Origin: Bacteriovoracaceae bacterium
GTDB lineage: Bacteria; Bdellovibrionota; Bacteriovoracia; Bacteriovoracales; Bacteriovoracaceae
Assembly (NCBI GenBank): GCA_023954635.1
Contig: JAGSHI010000012.1
Coordinates: 1 to 45,757, forward strand
Reading direction: 5' to 3'
DNA: 45,757 nt
Part shown: positions 24,101 through 32,755 of the stretch, one piece after another
How the letters are laid out: every line of letters begins with the position of its first letter
Position numbering within the stretch: the first letter of the stretch is position 1
Translations under genes and position numbers: made by a program
The notes under the pieces: generated by a model
Told to the model about the DNA's origin: nothing
Database searches by the model: none
What the model saw: the letters and a program-made list of their open reading frames with translations, nothing else

Positions 24101-25621
24101 ATGAGACTAGTATCATATTTGATTCTATTCACAGTTTTGTTTAGTGCATGTTCATCAACATCACACAAAGCTAAAGTAAAAGTTGAGCGAGGCAGAGTGC
24201 TTGCGAGTGAAACTAATGTTCAATGGAAACAGTGCTATCTCTGGAAAAAAAAGTCGTGCTCGAAACGCTATCCTTATCAGAGTATTAATAAGAAATGGTA
24301 CGAGTTTGAATATAAATATTTGAATAGAAGAAATAAATTACATGTTCAGTTTAATCAATGTGTAATCGATGCTGGAATTTATTGTTCAGATAAATTTGAA
24401 AAGCTTGAAACATCAAAAGAAATGCAAACCATTAAGAGTGAACAGAAGTTATCAGAAGACCTAAAAGAAATTTCAGAAAATACGATCTGGAGAAATATTC
24501 AAATTCCAGGAATAAACCTTAGTAGTGAAAGGATTAAGCAGATTTTCGAATTTGTCACTCGAACAAAGGCCATTCATGGCCAACTTGTAGAACAAATGTC
24601 TGAACAAGGTCATCAAATACAGGAAAGTTCTTTAGATGCTCTTCATGGGTTCGGTCTTAGTTTAACTGGCTCAGCTTTTGCTGGTCTTGGCGTTGAAGTT
24701 AGACATGAAGCTGTTGTCCATGAAGGTATTATGGCCGTTTTTTGTGCTCCAGGAATTGAAGTCATAACAGATGTTGGAATAGCAATGGAGTTAAGTATTG
24801 TTAAAACTCTAGGCTGTAAATCTAATGGAGACTATAAAGGAAAGTTCCTTTCTATGACTTTTGGTGCAAGCGCAGAAACTCTCGGACTCCCCGTTACAGG
24901 TTCTGTAAGCTACAGCCTTGGAGTCAACTTAACAAATTATCTCAAAAATTTAGTTACCTTAAAAAGGAACAAGAAGTTTTTTCCAAAAGAACTTCTTCAC
25001 GAATTAATGAGTCTTTCAAGGTTATCAAATAGTGAACTCACCAAATTTGCGGGATCTCCAACTGGGGCATGGGGAGTTCTTTTTGTTTCTCAGTTTTTCT
25101 CTAAGAGTTTAGAGGATAAAGAAACTTCAATAGAATTAAATGCGAAAATGTTAGAGATAGAAGAAGAGAAGATTGAGTTTGATAAAATAGAAAGTATTAG
25201 CCAGCTTTTGAAACTTGTTCTTCAAAATGCAATGCTTAGCCCAATTTTTAGAAATGGAAGTTATCCTCAATTATTCATGACCCTAAGAGAACTTACCAAG
25301 CAAATGTCAGGGTGTGACTCAGCTAACCTTTCAGGAGGACTATCATTAAGCTTAGCACCTGTCTCAGCAGGTTTTAGTATGCACCATTATTACAAAGTTA
25401 CTGAAGTCGACCTTAGGGATATCCTCTATCTTGCTACATTTGGTCCTCGAACACTTGTTTCCCTAAAGCTTGGTCCTACAGAATTCGAAAGATTCAAAAA
25501 AGCATTATTTAATACTCTTAAAGTTGTCCCTGACTACCTCTTTAATAAATGTCTTGAAGAAAGTTCTCAGAAATTTTACCTAGACGGCAAAAATATTATA
25601 GAATTGTTAAAAGAGGATTGA
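24101..25621 (+). CDS. Large lipoprotein of unknown function
   Basis: A 506-aa protein. The lipoprotein signal ends LFSAC (C17). A basic, Cys-containing N-terminal region (KQCYLWKKKSCSKRY) and a helical segment (about 100-190) precede a Gly-rich central region (GFGLSLTGSAFAGLGVEVRH...TFGASAETLGLPVTGSVSYSLG). That region could form membrane-associated strands and is weakly echoed near LSGGLSLSLAPVSAGFSMHHYY. No family is recognised. The next lipoprotein gene starts 3 nt downstream and an RND exporter follows, so the three probably form one envelope unit. Confidence 0.65.
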   Translation: MRLVSYLILFTVLFSACSSTSHKAKVKVERGRVLASETNVQWKQCYLWKKKSCSKRYPYQSINKKWYEFEYKYLNRRNKLHVQFNQCVIDAGIYCSDKFEKLETSKEMQTIKSEQKLSEDLKEISENTIWRNIQIPGINLSSERIKQIFEFVTRTKAIHGQLVEQMSEQGHQIQESSLDALHGFGLSLTGSAFAGLGVEVRHEAVVHEGIMAVFCAPGIEVITDVGIAMELSIVKTLGCKSNGDYKGKFLSMTFGASAETLGLPVTGSVSYSLGVNLTNYLKNLVTLKRNKKFFPKELLHELMSLSRLSNSELTKFAGSPTGAWGVLFVSQFFSKSLEDKETSIELNAKMLEIEEEKIEFDKIESISQLLKLVLQNAMLSPIFRNGSYPQLFMTLRELTKQMSGCDSANLSGGLSLSLAPVSAGFSMHHYYKVTEVDLRDILYLATFGPRTLVSLKLGPTEFERFKKALFNTLKVVPDYLFNKCLEESSQKFYLDGKNIIELLKED

Positions 25622-25624
25622 TTA

Positions 25625-26341
25625 ATGAAAACAACCATCTTTCTTTTGGCGATTCTTGTGACTTCCTGCTCTCATGAACCCAAACTCCCTAAAACCGTTA
25701 ATGTCCAAAGCGTGGAACCCAAAGGAACTACTGCCTCCGATATTAAAGGGCCTAAGGAGTATCATATAAAGAGAAAAGCAACGATAGTTGAAGGGTTTAT
25801 GACAAGTCAGAAATCATCTGAGACTGGAAATTACAATGCTCATTCATGTGTTTTCGGTTATGAAAAAGGCTCCGGACAAATGAATGAGACTTCTCCGGAA
25901 TTTAAATTCGAAACCCTATCCATAAACATGACCGGAACAAATGCTGAAGAAGAAACTTCTTTTGAGCGTATAAGTTATACAAATGTCGATTTTACAAATC
26001 TATACAAGGAATGGAATTTCACTGAAAGTTTTGGTCCTATTTTTCTAGATAATTCTGCGAAATTTGGAACGAATACAAAAGAAGCTAACTTAGAATTTAT
26101 TCGAAAAGGTAAAGCGGCAACGATGATCCTAAAACACACATATTTATTCGATGGTGGTGACTCCAGCTTTTTTAATAGTGGCGAGTTAAGAAAGTACATC
26201 ACGACATTAAATTTTGCTGTTTTTACAGATAAAAAAATTATTCTCAATAACGCAAATGTAAAAGTAATAAAGGAAATGAAAGAAGATGATCAACTATTGA
26301 TTAATGTTGATTGTCTCAATTTCAAAACAGTAAATGAATAA
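25625..26341 (+). CDS. Lipoprotein of unknown function
   Basis: A 238-aa protein with lipobox LVTSC (C15) and a Pro/Lys-rich linker, then a domain of about 180 residues rich in Thr, Asn and aromatic residues with predicted beta structure (for example FKFETLSINMTGTN). Two Cys (SCVFGY and VDCLNF) may pair. GAGG precedes the ATG. The 3' end overlaps the RND gene by 8 nt, indicating translational coupling and a likely accessory role for that transporter. Confidence 0.65.
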   Translation: MKTTIFLLAILVTSCSHEPKLPKTVNVQSVEPKGTTASDIKGPKEYHIKRKATIVEGFMTSQKSSETGNYNAHSCVFGYEKGSGQMNETSPEFKFETLSINMTGTNAEEETSFERISYTNVDFTNLYKEWNFTESFGPIFLDNSAKFGTNTKEANLEFIRKGKAATMILKHTYLFDGGDSSFFNSGELRKYITTLNFAVFTDKKIILNNANVKVIKEMKEDDQLLINVDCLNFKTVNE

Positions 26342-29057
26342 GATTATTCTTTGGAGTGAGAAGCACCCCTTTCTTGTTGTTCTTTTTGTTATTATAGTCA
26401 GTGTACTTTCTGCACGACAGCTTCCGTATATAAAAATTGACCCTACTATTGAAAAACTCCTCTCTTCAACACATCCAGAAAAAGTTTTTTATCATCAAAC
26501 TGAGCACAAATTTACTAGTGACATTATCACCTCTATCTACATAAAAGATGAAAATCTATTTACAGTGGATAAAATTGAAAAATTAGAAAAACTTACCTGG
26601 AAGCTCGTTGAGTTATCTGAAGTTCAAAAAGTAGAATCCCTTTATAATTCGCCCAATTTTTTCAATGAAGATGGAATGTTATCAACAGTTCCTCTTTTTG
26701 ACCCTGCTCCAGATGAGCAAAAAGAGTTAGATCGGCTTATGAAGATTGGATTGAATAACCCTCTCTTTGTGAATCAGTTTATTTCTCCCGACTTAAAATC
26801 GATGACTATTATTATTTATGCGATTAAAGGAAAGCAGGAAATCGCATTTTATAAGAAGTTATCAACAAATATCGATAATTTGATAGCTCCCCTTCAAGGT
26901 GAATTTGAGAGGATGCATCAGATTGGAGTTCCTAAACTTTCCGTAGAGATGTCTAAAGGAATGTTGAAAGATCAAAAGACAATGCTACCGATTGGTATGT
27001 TCATTGTTGCTCTCTGTCTCTTTTTAATGATTAAAAGTATAAATGCATCCATACTTCCTATACTCACGGGAGGTCTCTCTCTTCTTTGGACATTGGGCTT
27101 TATGGTAGCGGTAGATATCCCTGCCCAAATGTTAATTTCCACTGTTCCTATTATTCTCTTCATCATAGGCTCAACAGAAGATTGTCATATTTTGGCAGAG
27201 TATATGGAAGGGTTAAAAAAGAAGGCTGATAGAAGCTTTGCGATCAGTTATTATTCAAAGAAGGTTTCACTTGCTATTACCCTAACCTCTTTAACAACTA
27301 TCATTGGTTTTCTTTCAATTACCTTAAATGAAATTGTCCTCTTAAAAGAATTTGCTGTCGTTGCCTCCGCAGGTCTTCTTTTCAATTTCATTGTCACTGC
27401 TACGATTATTCCTGTTTATTTAAAATTTTTTGGTGAATCAAAACCACCGAGTTCAATTGTTAATCCAAACAGTTTAACTGAAAGAATGTTTGCAAATCTT
27501 CAAAAAAAGTTGATCTATATTTTGGAGTTCCACAGAAGACATACAGCAACGGTTGTTATCATTTTTATCTTTTTTGGAATAGGTGCCACGACTTTGATTA
27601 GAACTGATATTGATAATATAAAAGTCTTTCCTGAAAAGCATCCCTTTCGAGTGAAAATTGATCAGATGAATGAGAACTTTGAAGGTGGTATTAACAACTT
27701 TCTTCTCGTTCTTAAGAAAGATGGAGACAAGCCTTTCAAAAAATCTATCAATATGAGAAAGGTCTTTGAAATTCATCAATGGGTAAATGGACAAAAGGAT
27801 CTTGGGATTGCTCAGTCTTTAGCGGGGACTCTCGCTTTGATTAATCGGGAAATGCATGACAGCGATCCTTACCAATATCGAATCCCAGACAATGACAATC
27901 TTATTAGTCAATATATGCTCTTTCTTTCTAAAGATGATTGGGAAGCATTTGTCACTCCAGATTTTAAAGAGGTAAACCTCATCGTTCGTCATAAGATGAG
28001 TTCATCTATCGATACTAAAAAAGCATTAGCAAAAATGTCTAAGAAGCTAGATAACCTGTTAGAAGGAACAGGTATCACGTACAGATTTACCTCTAAATTA
28101 TTTTTGCAGACTTCTGCTGCACAAACATTAGTGAGTGCACAAGTTGAAGGTCTTTTACTGATTCTTACGTGTATATTCTTTTTAATCGCAATTCTCTATA
28201 AAAGTTTTAAAATTGCCCTCATCAGTTTAGTTCCAAATATAATTCCTATAATTGGAATTTTTTCCGTCATGGGAATCACCGGAATTCCTCTTGATATAGG
28301 AACATGTTTAATTGCAACGATAGCTATTGGTGTCGCGACTGATGACACCATTCACTTTTTTACTAGATTTAATGACGAAATGCGAATTCACAACGATAGC
28401 GTTGTCGCCGCACAGGAAACCCTTAAGCATGAAATAAGGCCAATTGTGACAACATCTGTTTCTTTGACTCTAGGCTTGGGCATCTTAGGTTTTTCGAATT
28501 TTGTACCACTCATTGAATTTGGAGTTCTTGCCGCAGTAACAATGTTTTTTGCACTGATTTCAGATCTTATAGTCACTCCCGCCCTACTCATTTGGGCAAG
28601 GATTGATGGCGCCATATCAATTTATGAAATAATGACGACTAAAGTCTCTCCTTCAATTCTTTCGAACTCTGTTCTTTTTAAGGATATGAATATGAAAGAC
28701 TGTAAATATTTAACTTTGATGGGCAGAGTAAGGACTTTTAATCCTAATGATACAGATGACCTCTTTACCAATCGAGCGGACTCATTATTCATAATTCTTG
28801 AAGGTCAAATGAAGCTTATAAAAAAAGCTGAGCGCTCTGGCGATGATGTAGAGCACATCGATATTGCAAAACTATCCTCAGGTGCCTCTTATGGACAAGG
28901 CCGTGTTCAAGGGCCACATTATGTGAAGGCCTTAAGTTATGTTCGTGTCTTAGAAATCAATACTAAATTTATTACCAGAGTAGAAAAGAAAAGACCGGAT
29001 CTGGCCCGGTCTCTTCGCGAAAACTTAAATGTCATTATGGAATCTGCTGCGTACTAG
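26334..29057 (+). CDS. RND-superfamily exporter with C-terminal cyclic-nucleotide-binding-like domain
   Basis: A 907-aa MmpL/COG1033-type RND protein. TM1 is near the N-terminus, then a periplasmic loop and a five- to six-span bundle (with PILTGGLSLLWTLGF and the sterol-sensing-like stretch LITVPIILF-type STVPIILFIIG). A second loop and a second bundle follow (IGVATDDTIHFFTRFNDE carries the usual acidic pair). About 130 C-terminal residues form a cupin-like cNMP-binding fold (LFIILEGQMKLIKK...LSSGASYGQG...ALSYVRVLEIN). The phosphate-binding cassette is degenerate (YGQ instead of FGE, no matching Arg), so ligand binding is doubtful. Relatives export lipids or hopanoids. Ends 4 nt inside convergent asnB. 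Confidence 0.82.
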   Translation: MNKIILWSEKHPFLVVLFVIIVSVLSARQLPYIKIDPTIEKLLSSTHPEKVFYHQTEHKFTSDIITSIYIKDENLFTVDKIEKLEKLTWKLVELSEVQKVESLYNSPNFFNEDGMLSTVPLFDPAPDEQKELDRLMKIGLNNPLFVNQFISPDLKSMTIIIYAIKGKQEIAFYKKLSTNIDNLIAPLQGEFERMHQIGVPKLSVEMSKGMLKDQKTMLPIGMFIVALCLFLMIKSINASILPILTGGLSLLWTLGFMVAVDIPAQMLISTVPIILFIIGSTEDCHILAEYMEGLKKKADRSFAISYYSKKVSLAITLTSLTTIIGFLSITLNEIVLLKEFAVVASAGLLFNFIVTATIIPVYLKFFGESKPPSSIVNPNSLTERMFANLQKKLIYILEFHRRHTATVVIIFIFFGIGATTLIRTDIDNIKVFPEKHPFRVKIDQMNENFEGGINNFLLVLKKDGDKPFKKSINMRKVFEIHQWVNGQKDLGIAQSLAGTLALINREMHDSDPYQYRIPDNDNLISQYMLFLSKDDWEAFVTPDFKEVNLIVRHKMSSSIDTKKALAKMSKKLDNLLEGTGITYRFTSKLFLQTSAAQTLVSAQVEGLLLILTCIFFLIAILYKSFKIALISLVPNIIPIIGIFSVMGITGIPLDIGTCLIATIAIGVATDDTIHFFTRFNDEMRIHNDSVVAAQETLKHEIRPIVTTSVSLTLGLGILGFSNFVPLIEFGVLAAVTMFFALISDLIVTPALLIWARIDGAISIYEIMTTKVSPSILSNSVLFKDMNMKDCKYLTLMGRVRTFNPNDTDDLFTNRADSLFIILEGQMKLIKKAERSGDDVEHIDIAKLSSGASYGQGRVQGPHYVKALSYVRVLEINTKFITRVEKKRPDLARSLRENLNVIMESAAY

Positions 29058-30658
29058 ACAGCTACAGACTCTTCATCTTCCTCATAATATGTCGCCACAT
29101 GATGAGTAGATGCTCTCCCTGATGGATCTTTATCATCTTGCCATCTTGGGATCCACTTTTTCACCATCAAACTTGCTGAAGGATGAGGAAAAAGCTCTTC
29201 ATACATCTTTCTGTACATGTAGGCTTCTTTTGAAGATGGAGTATTGTATGGATACCTCATCTCTCTAGCTTCAAATTCTTCATCAGTAATCGTACTTTCC
29301 GCTAATTCTTTTAAGCTATCAACCCAGCTGTACCCAACACCATCAGAGAATTGTTCTTTTTGTCTCCACAATACTTCTGGTGGAAGGTAGGGATCAAAGA
29401 GATCATCAAAGGCCTTTCGTAAAACCATTTTTTCCATACCATCTCTAGGAGTCACTTTATATTTTGGATCAAGCTCCATTGAAACTTCGAGGAATTCCTT
29501 ATCGAGGAATGGAACTCTAGCTTCAACACCTGCTCCCATTGTGCTTCTATCAGCTCTAAGTAAGTCAGCTGTATTCAATCTCTTCACTCTTCGCACACAT
29601 TCTTCATGAAAATCTTGAGGAGTTGGTGCATTTTTAAAATAGAGGTAACCTCCAAAGATTTCATCTGCTCCCTCTCCAGAGAGAACAACTTTGACTCCTT
29701 GAGATCTAATATACTTACTCATGATATACATTGGAGTTGATGCACGAATTGTTGTTACATCGTAACTTTCAAGCTTTTGAATCATCTCTTTAAGAACTTC
29801 AATTCCTTCTTCAGGAGTGTAAACAACTTCATGATGTTCAGTTCCAATCATATCAGCAACCGCTCGGGCCTTTGAAAGATCAGAACTATCTTTACTAATA
29901 CCAACGGAAAAACTTTTTAACGTCTTTCCTTCTTTTTTCATTTCTCTTGCTACTATCGAAGCAACAAGTGATGAGTCTAGACCACCTGAAAGTAATACTC
30001 CTAAAGGAACATCACTCATGAGTCTTTTTTTACAGGCCTTAACAAGTGCTTCTCTTAATTCTTCTGGTCCTCGTGTTGGTTTCTTACCTTCGTACCAACC
30101 TGGCTCGAAATATTTTACAAACCCTGTTTCAAGAGTGAAGTAATGACCTGGAGGAAACTCTTCAATTTGTTCACAGTGATCAATCAGGGATTTATATTCA
30201 CTGGAAAACCAGATACGTTCTTCTTTATCAAAACCATAGAATAGTGGTTTAACCCCAAGCGGATCTCGTCCGGCCAAAACCTTACTGCCATCAACAACGA
30301 CAAATGCAAAAACCCCATCAAGTTCATTTAAAAACTCATAACCTTTTTCTTCATAGAGGTGAATGATCACTTCACTATCAGAAGTTGTCCTAAACTCCAC
30401 ATCTGAAAATTGTTCTTCGTGAAGGGCCTTATGATTATAGATTTCCCCGTTGTGAACGACGTATGTTTCTCTCGTTCCTTGAATCGGTTGCTTTCCAGTT
30501 TTTAGGTCATTAATCGATAACCTTTGATGGCAAAGAACAGCATGCTCTGTAACAACCATGTCTGATTCATCTGGCCCGCGATGAGATAACTTCTTTGAAG
30601 CGCTAAACGCTACCTTCTCATCAATTTCTTTTCCAATAACCGCTAATATTCCACACAT
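29054..30658 (-). CDS. asnB: Asparagine synthetase B (glutamine-hydrolysing)
   Basis: A 534-aa enzyme starting MCGILAV at 30658 with GGAGG 5 nt upstream; the frame extends ten codons further but Cys2 must be N-terminal. The class II glutaminase domain (Cys2 nucleophile, NGEIYNH, DGVFAFVV) is followed by the synthetase domain with the PPi loop LLSGGLDSSLVAS and VKVVLSGEGADEIFGGY. It makes Asn from Asp, Gln and ATP in the cytosol. Length is close to E. coli AsnB (554). Monocistronic; the 195-bp upstream gap holds a 16-bp palindrome. Confidence 0.95.
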   Translation of the reverse strand: MCGILAVIGKEIDEKVAFSASKKLSHRGPDESDMVVTEHAVLCHQRLSINDLKTGKQPIQGTRETYVVHNGEIYNHKALHEEQFSDVEFRTTSDSEVIIHLYEEKGYEFLNELDGVFAFVVVDGSKVLAGRDPLGVKPLFYGFDKEERIWFSSEYKSLIDHCEQIEEFPPGHYFTLETGFVKYFEPGWYEGKKPTRGPEELREALVKACKKRLMSDVPLGVLLSGGLDSSLVASIVAREMKKEGKTLKSFSVGISKDSSDLSKARAVADMIGTEHHEVVYTPEEGIEVLKEMIQKLESYDVTTIRASTPMYIMSKYIRSQGVKVVLSGEGADEIFGGYLYFKNAPTPQDFHEECVRRVKRLNTADLLRADRSTMGAGVEARVPFLDKEFLEVSMELDPKYKVTPRDGMEKMVLRKAFDDLFDPYLPPEVLWRQKEQFSDGVGYSWVDSLKELAESTITDEEFEAREMRYPYNTPSSKEAYMYRKMYEELFPHPSASLMVKKWIPRWQDDKDPSGRASTHHVATYYEEDEESVAV

Positions 30659-30673
30659 AAGAACCTCCGTTAG

Positions 30674-30698
30674 ATAACCATATAGCATTATCGGTTAT
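30674..30698. promoter_or_regulatory. Inverted repeat upstream of asnB
   Basis: ATAACC (30674-30679) and GGTTAT (30693-30698) with a 13-bp centre, 16 to 40 bp before the asnB start. It could be an operator or chance. Confidence 0.25.
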
Positions 30699-30807
30699 TA
30701 TTGAATAAAATGTTACATACACCCAATACTTTTAACGAATGCCTACCATTTCTAGCATTTGACTATATATTATCGATATTAAGTGGTTTGTGAGAGTAAC
30801 CATTGAA

Positions 30808-30823
30808 CATTCTTTAAAGAATG
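30808..30823. promoter_or_regulatory. 16-bp perfect palindrome between asnB and the fructosamine kinase gene
   Basis: CATTCTTTAAAGAATG is fully self-complementary. It lies 150 bp before asnB and 31 bp after the stop of the kinase gene, on the same strand. No T run follows, so it is more likely a protein site than a terminator. Confidence 0.35.
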
Positions 30824-30853
30824 GGGATAAAAATAAATGGAGATGCAAAGAAT

Positions 30854-31705
30854 CTAGATATATTTTGCCATTAAATCTAGGGATTGATCCAAATAATGAC
30901 CACCAAATAAGTTGTAGTGATTGAGTACATGGTAGAGCTCATAAAGGCCTAGCCTATCTTCGAAACCAGGCGGTAAGGGATACTCATCATTATATGAAGT
31001 ATAAAATGAGTCCTCAAAGCCACCAAACAATTTAGTCATAGCGAGCTCGGCCTCTCGATGGCCATAATAGACGGCAGGGTCAATTAAGACTACTTCCCCT
31101 GAGTCATCTATAAGAAAATTACCAGACCATAAGTCACCATGAATAAGGCAAGGTCTCAAGGCCGACTCCAATAGAAGTTCTCTAGAGTTCGACTCCATTG
31201 CTACTAATCGGTCTTTTAGCTTTTTGGGTGCCCCTTTTAAAAGGGCCAACTCTACCTGATAAACGAGACGATTTTGCCAATAGAAATCGACCCAAGAATG
31301 GCGAAACTCAGTATTGATCTGAGGAGTAGACCCTATAAAGCCATCACTCTCCCACCCAAAGCTTCCTGATTCATGACGATGAAGTTTTGCCAGCGCTTGT
31401 CCGAATTTGGCAAAGAAGTGTTCTGACTTTGAACCAGGCCTTATATACTCCATCAAAATAGAGTTATCTTTATAAAGGTGTATTTCTGGAACCTTGATTT
31501 CTCCGGTTTTTCTAAGCTCATTAAGTCCATCCACTTCAGATTTTACCATTTCAATTTTTGGATTAATTTTAAGGACATAGCTCCTACTATCGCTCATATC
31601 GAGCTTCAAAGTAGAGCCGATTGAACCACCCGACAGGATAGAGGAATGGACGATATCATGGCCTAAATACTCTTGAATTTCGGTCTTAATTTGCTTTGAA
31701 TACAT
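30854..31705 (-). CDS. Fructosamine kinase family protein (deglycation kinase)
   Basis: A 283-aa member of the fructosamine-3-kinase family (protein-kinase-like fold). The catalytic loop is LIHGDLWSGNFLID (HGDxxxxN) and the metal motif is LIDPAVYYGHREAELAMTKLFGGF. The N-terminal nucleotide-binding lobe contains ILSGGSIGSTLKL and YVLKINP. Relatives phosphorylate sugar adducts on protein lysines (ribulosamines/fructosamines) so that the adduct falls off. The start at 31705 lies inside a 19-bp palindrome and has no evident ribosome site. Confidence 0.88.
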   Translation of the reverse strand: MYSKQIKTEIQEYLGHDIVHSSILSGGSIGSTLKLDMSDSRSYVLKINPKIEMVKSEVDGLNELRKTGEIKVPEIHLYKDNSILMEYIRPGSKSEHFFAKFGQALAKLHRHESGSFGWESDGFIGSTPQINTEFRHSWVDFYWQNRLVYQVELALLKGAPKKLKDRLVAMESNSRELLLESALRPCLIHGDLWSGNFLIDDSGEVVLIDPAVYYGHREAELAMTKLFGGFEDSFYTSYNDEYPLPPGFEDRLGLYELYHVLNHYNLFGGHYLDQSLDLMAKYI

Positions 31706-31722
31706 GTCTAAAGTTTAGACAT
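31704..31722. promoter_or_regulatory. 19-bp perfect palindrome over the fructosamine kinase start
   Basis: ATGTCTAAA-G-TTTAGACAT has two perfect 9-bp arms around one base. It includes the kinase start codon (31703-31705, minus strand), so a bound regulator or an mRNA leader structure could control the gene. Confidence 0.5.
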
Positions 31723-31801
31723 CTTCATCTTTGCTGTCACATCTACTCTTTTGCACCTTCGTGATTTCGAGAGATTAGACTGTATTTCTCTGTTTCAATA
31801 C

Positions 31802-31817
31802 TGGCATTTATATTGCA
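31802..31817 (+). promoter_or_regulatory. Candidate sigma54 (-24/-12) promoter
   Basis: TGGCA (31802-31806) and TTGCA (31813-31817) are in exact -24/-12 register (TGGC-N7-TTGC). Predicted start is near 31828, 35 nt before the ATG at 31863. It is a better consensus match than the one at 10669. Confidence 0.6.
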
Positions 31818-31862
31818 TCGAGTAATGCATATATATTTTGAAATCTTGGAAAGGAAGGAAGA

Positions 31863-32687
31863 ATGAAATCGTTATGTCTAGTAGGACTATTACTATCACT
31901 AAGTGCCACGACCTATGCTGGCTCTAGAAATATATGTGATGACCTCATTGATAATGGAGCACCAAAAGCTTCAATTGAAAGATGTTGGGAAACACATGGG
32001 AAGTCAGAGCACTACCTTAGTAATCAACAAGATCTTTTAAGAGACGCTGAAGAGCGTGAAGAAGACGATAGACGAGAACGTCAACAAAGAGAAGAAGAGG
32101 AAACTAGACTTAGAAGACTTCGTTCAGCAATTAGCGAAAAGAAGTTTACTTTTCTTGACCTTAAAGAAAAAGGTTTTGGATTACCTTATATAGCTAAGCA
32201 AACTACATATGAATACGATAGTCGTGGTTATATTGACGGACAAGATGATGAAATGCTTACGAGTGGTACAGAAATGTGTAAGTACCTAGGTTATGAAAAA
32301 GCAAAACTTGTCATAATTAATAAAAAAGGTGTGAGTTCTAGAAATGCAAAAGGACAAGCTCTTTATATAGACACTGAAAATCCACTTTTTGGATCAAAGA
32401 AATATGTTCAAAAAGTTTTTAAAAGCAACAAGACAGGAAGAAAGATTTATTACTTCCAGTCAATCACATGTGTGAGAAGTCGAATTGCAGATAATGAACT
32501 AATGGAACATGTCAGCGAAGTTATTAGTTACTTGGAAGCAGACCTTCAAACAGGTGCTCCAATTAGAAGTACAAACACTAGAGTCAATGATCGAAGTCGT
32601 GGAAGTAGTGACGACGCTAACGATGATTACGAAGACGAAGGTGATAATGGAGATTTCATCTACACGCCAAATGGCAGTAGCAGATAA
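31863..32687 (+). CDS. Exported protein with charged helix and acidic tail
   Basis: A 274-aa protein with signal MKSLCLVGLLLSLSATTYAGS, then a Cys pair (ICDDL, IERCWE) and an Arg/Glu helix (about residues 58-90, DAEEREEDDRRERQQ). A domain of about 120 residues with two Cys follows (EMCKYLGYEKAK and SITCVRSR), then a Ser/Asp-rich disordered tail. No family recognised. It stands alone between the sigma54-like promoter and a strong terminator. The ribosome site is AAAGGAAGGAAGA. A periplasmic or secreted role under RpoN control is inferred. Confidence 0.7.
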   Translation: MKSLCLVGLLLSLSATTYAGSRNICDDLIDNGAPKASIERCWETHGKSEHYLSNQQDLLRDAEEREEDDRRERQQREEEETRLRRLRSAISEKKFTFLDLKEKGFGLPYIAKQTTYEYDSRGYIDGQDDEMLTSGTEMCKYLGYEKAKLVIINKKGVSSRNAKGQALYIDTENPLFGSKKYVQKVFKSNKTGRKIYYFQSITCVRSRIADNELMEHVSEVISYLEADLQTGAPIRSTNTRVNDRSRGSSDDANDDYEDEGDNGDFIYTPNGSSR

Positions 32688-32700
32688 TACCCCCTATCTG

Positions 32701-32734
32701 AAAAAGGTCAGGTTCCCCCGCCTGGCCTTTTTTT
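32701..32734 (+). terminator. Rho-independent terminator
   Basis: AAAAAGGTCAGG pairs with CCTGGCCTTTTTTT across an 8-nt loop (one G-T pair), 14 nt after the stop at 32687. Confidence 0.92.
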
Positions 32735-32755
32735 ATTTTAAGCCTGGAGTTAGAG

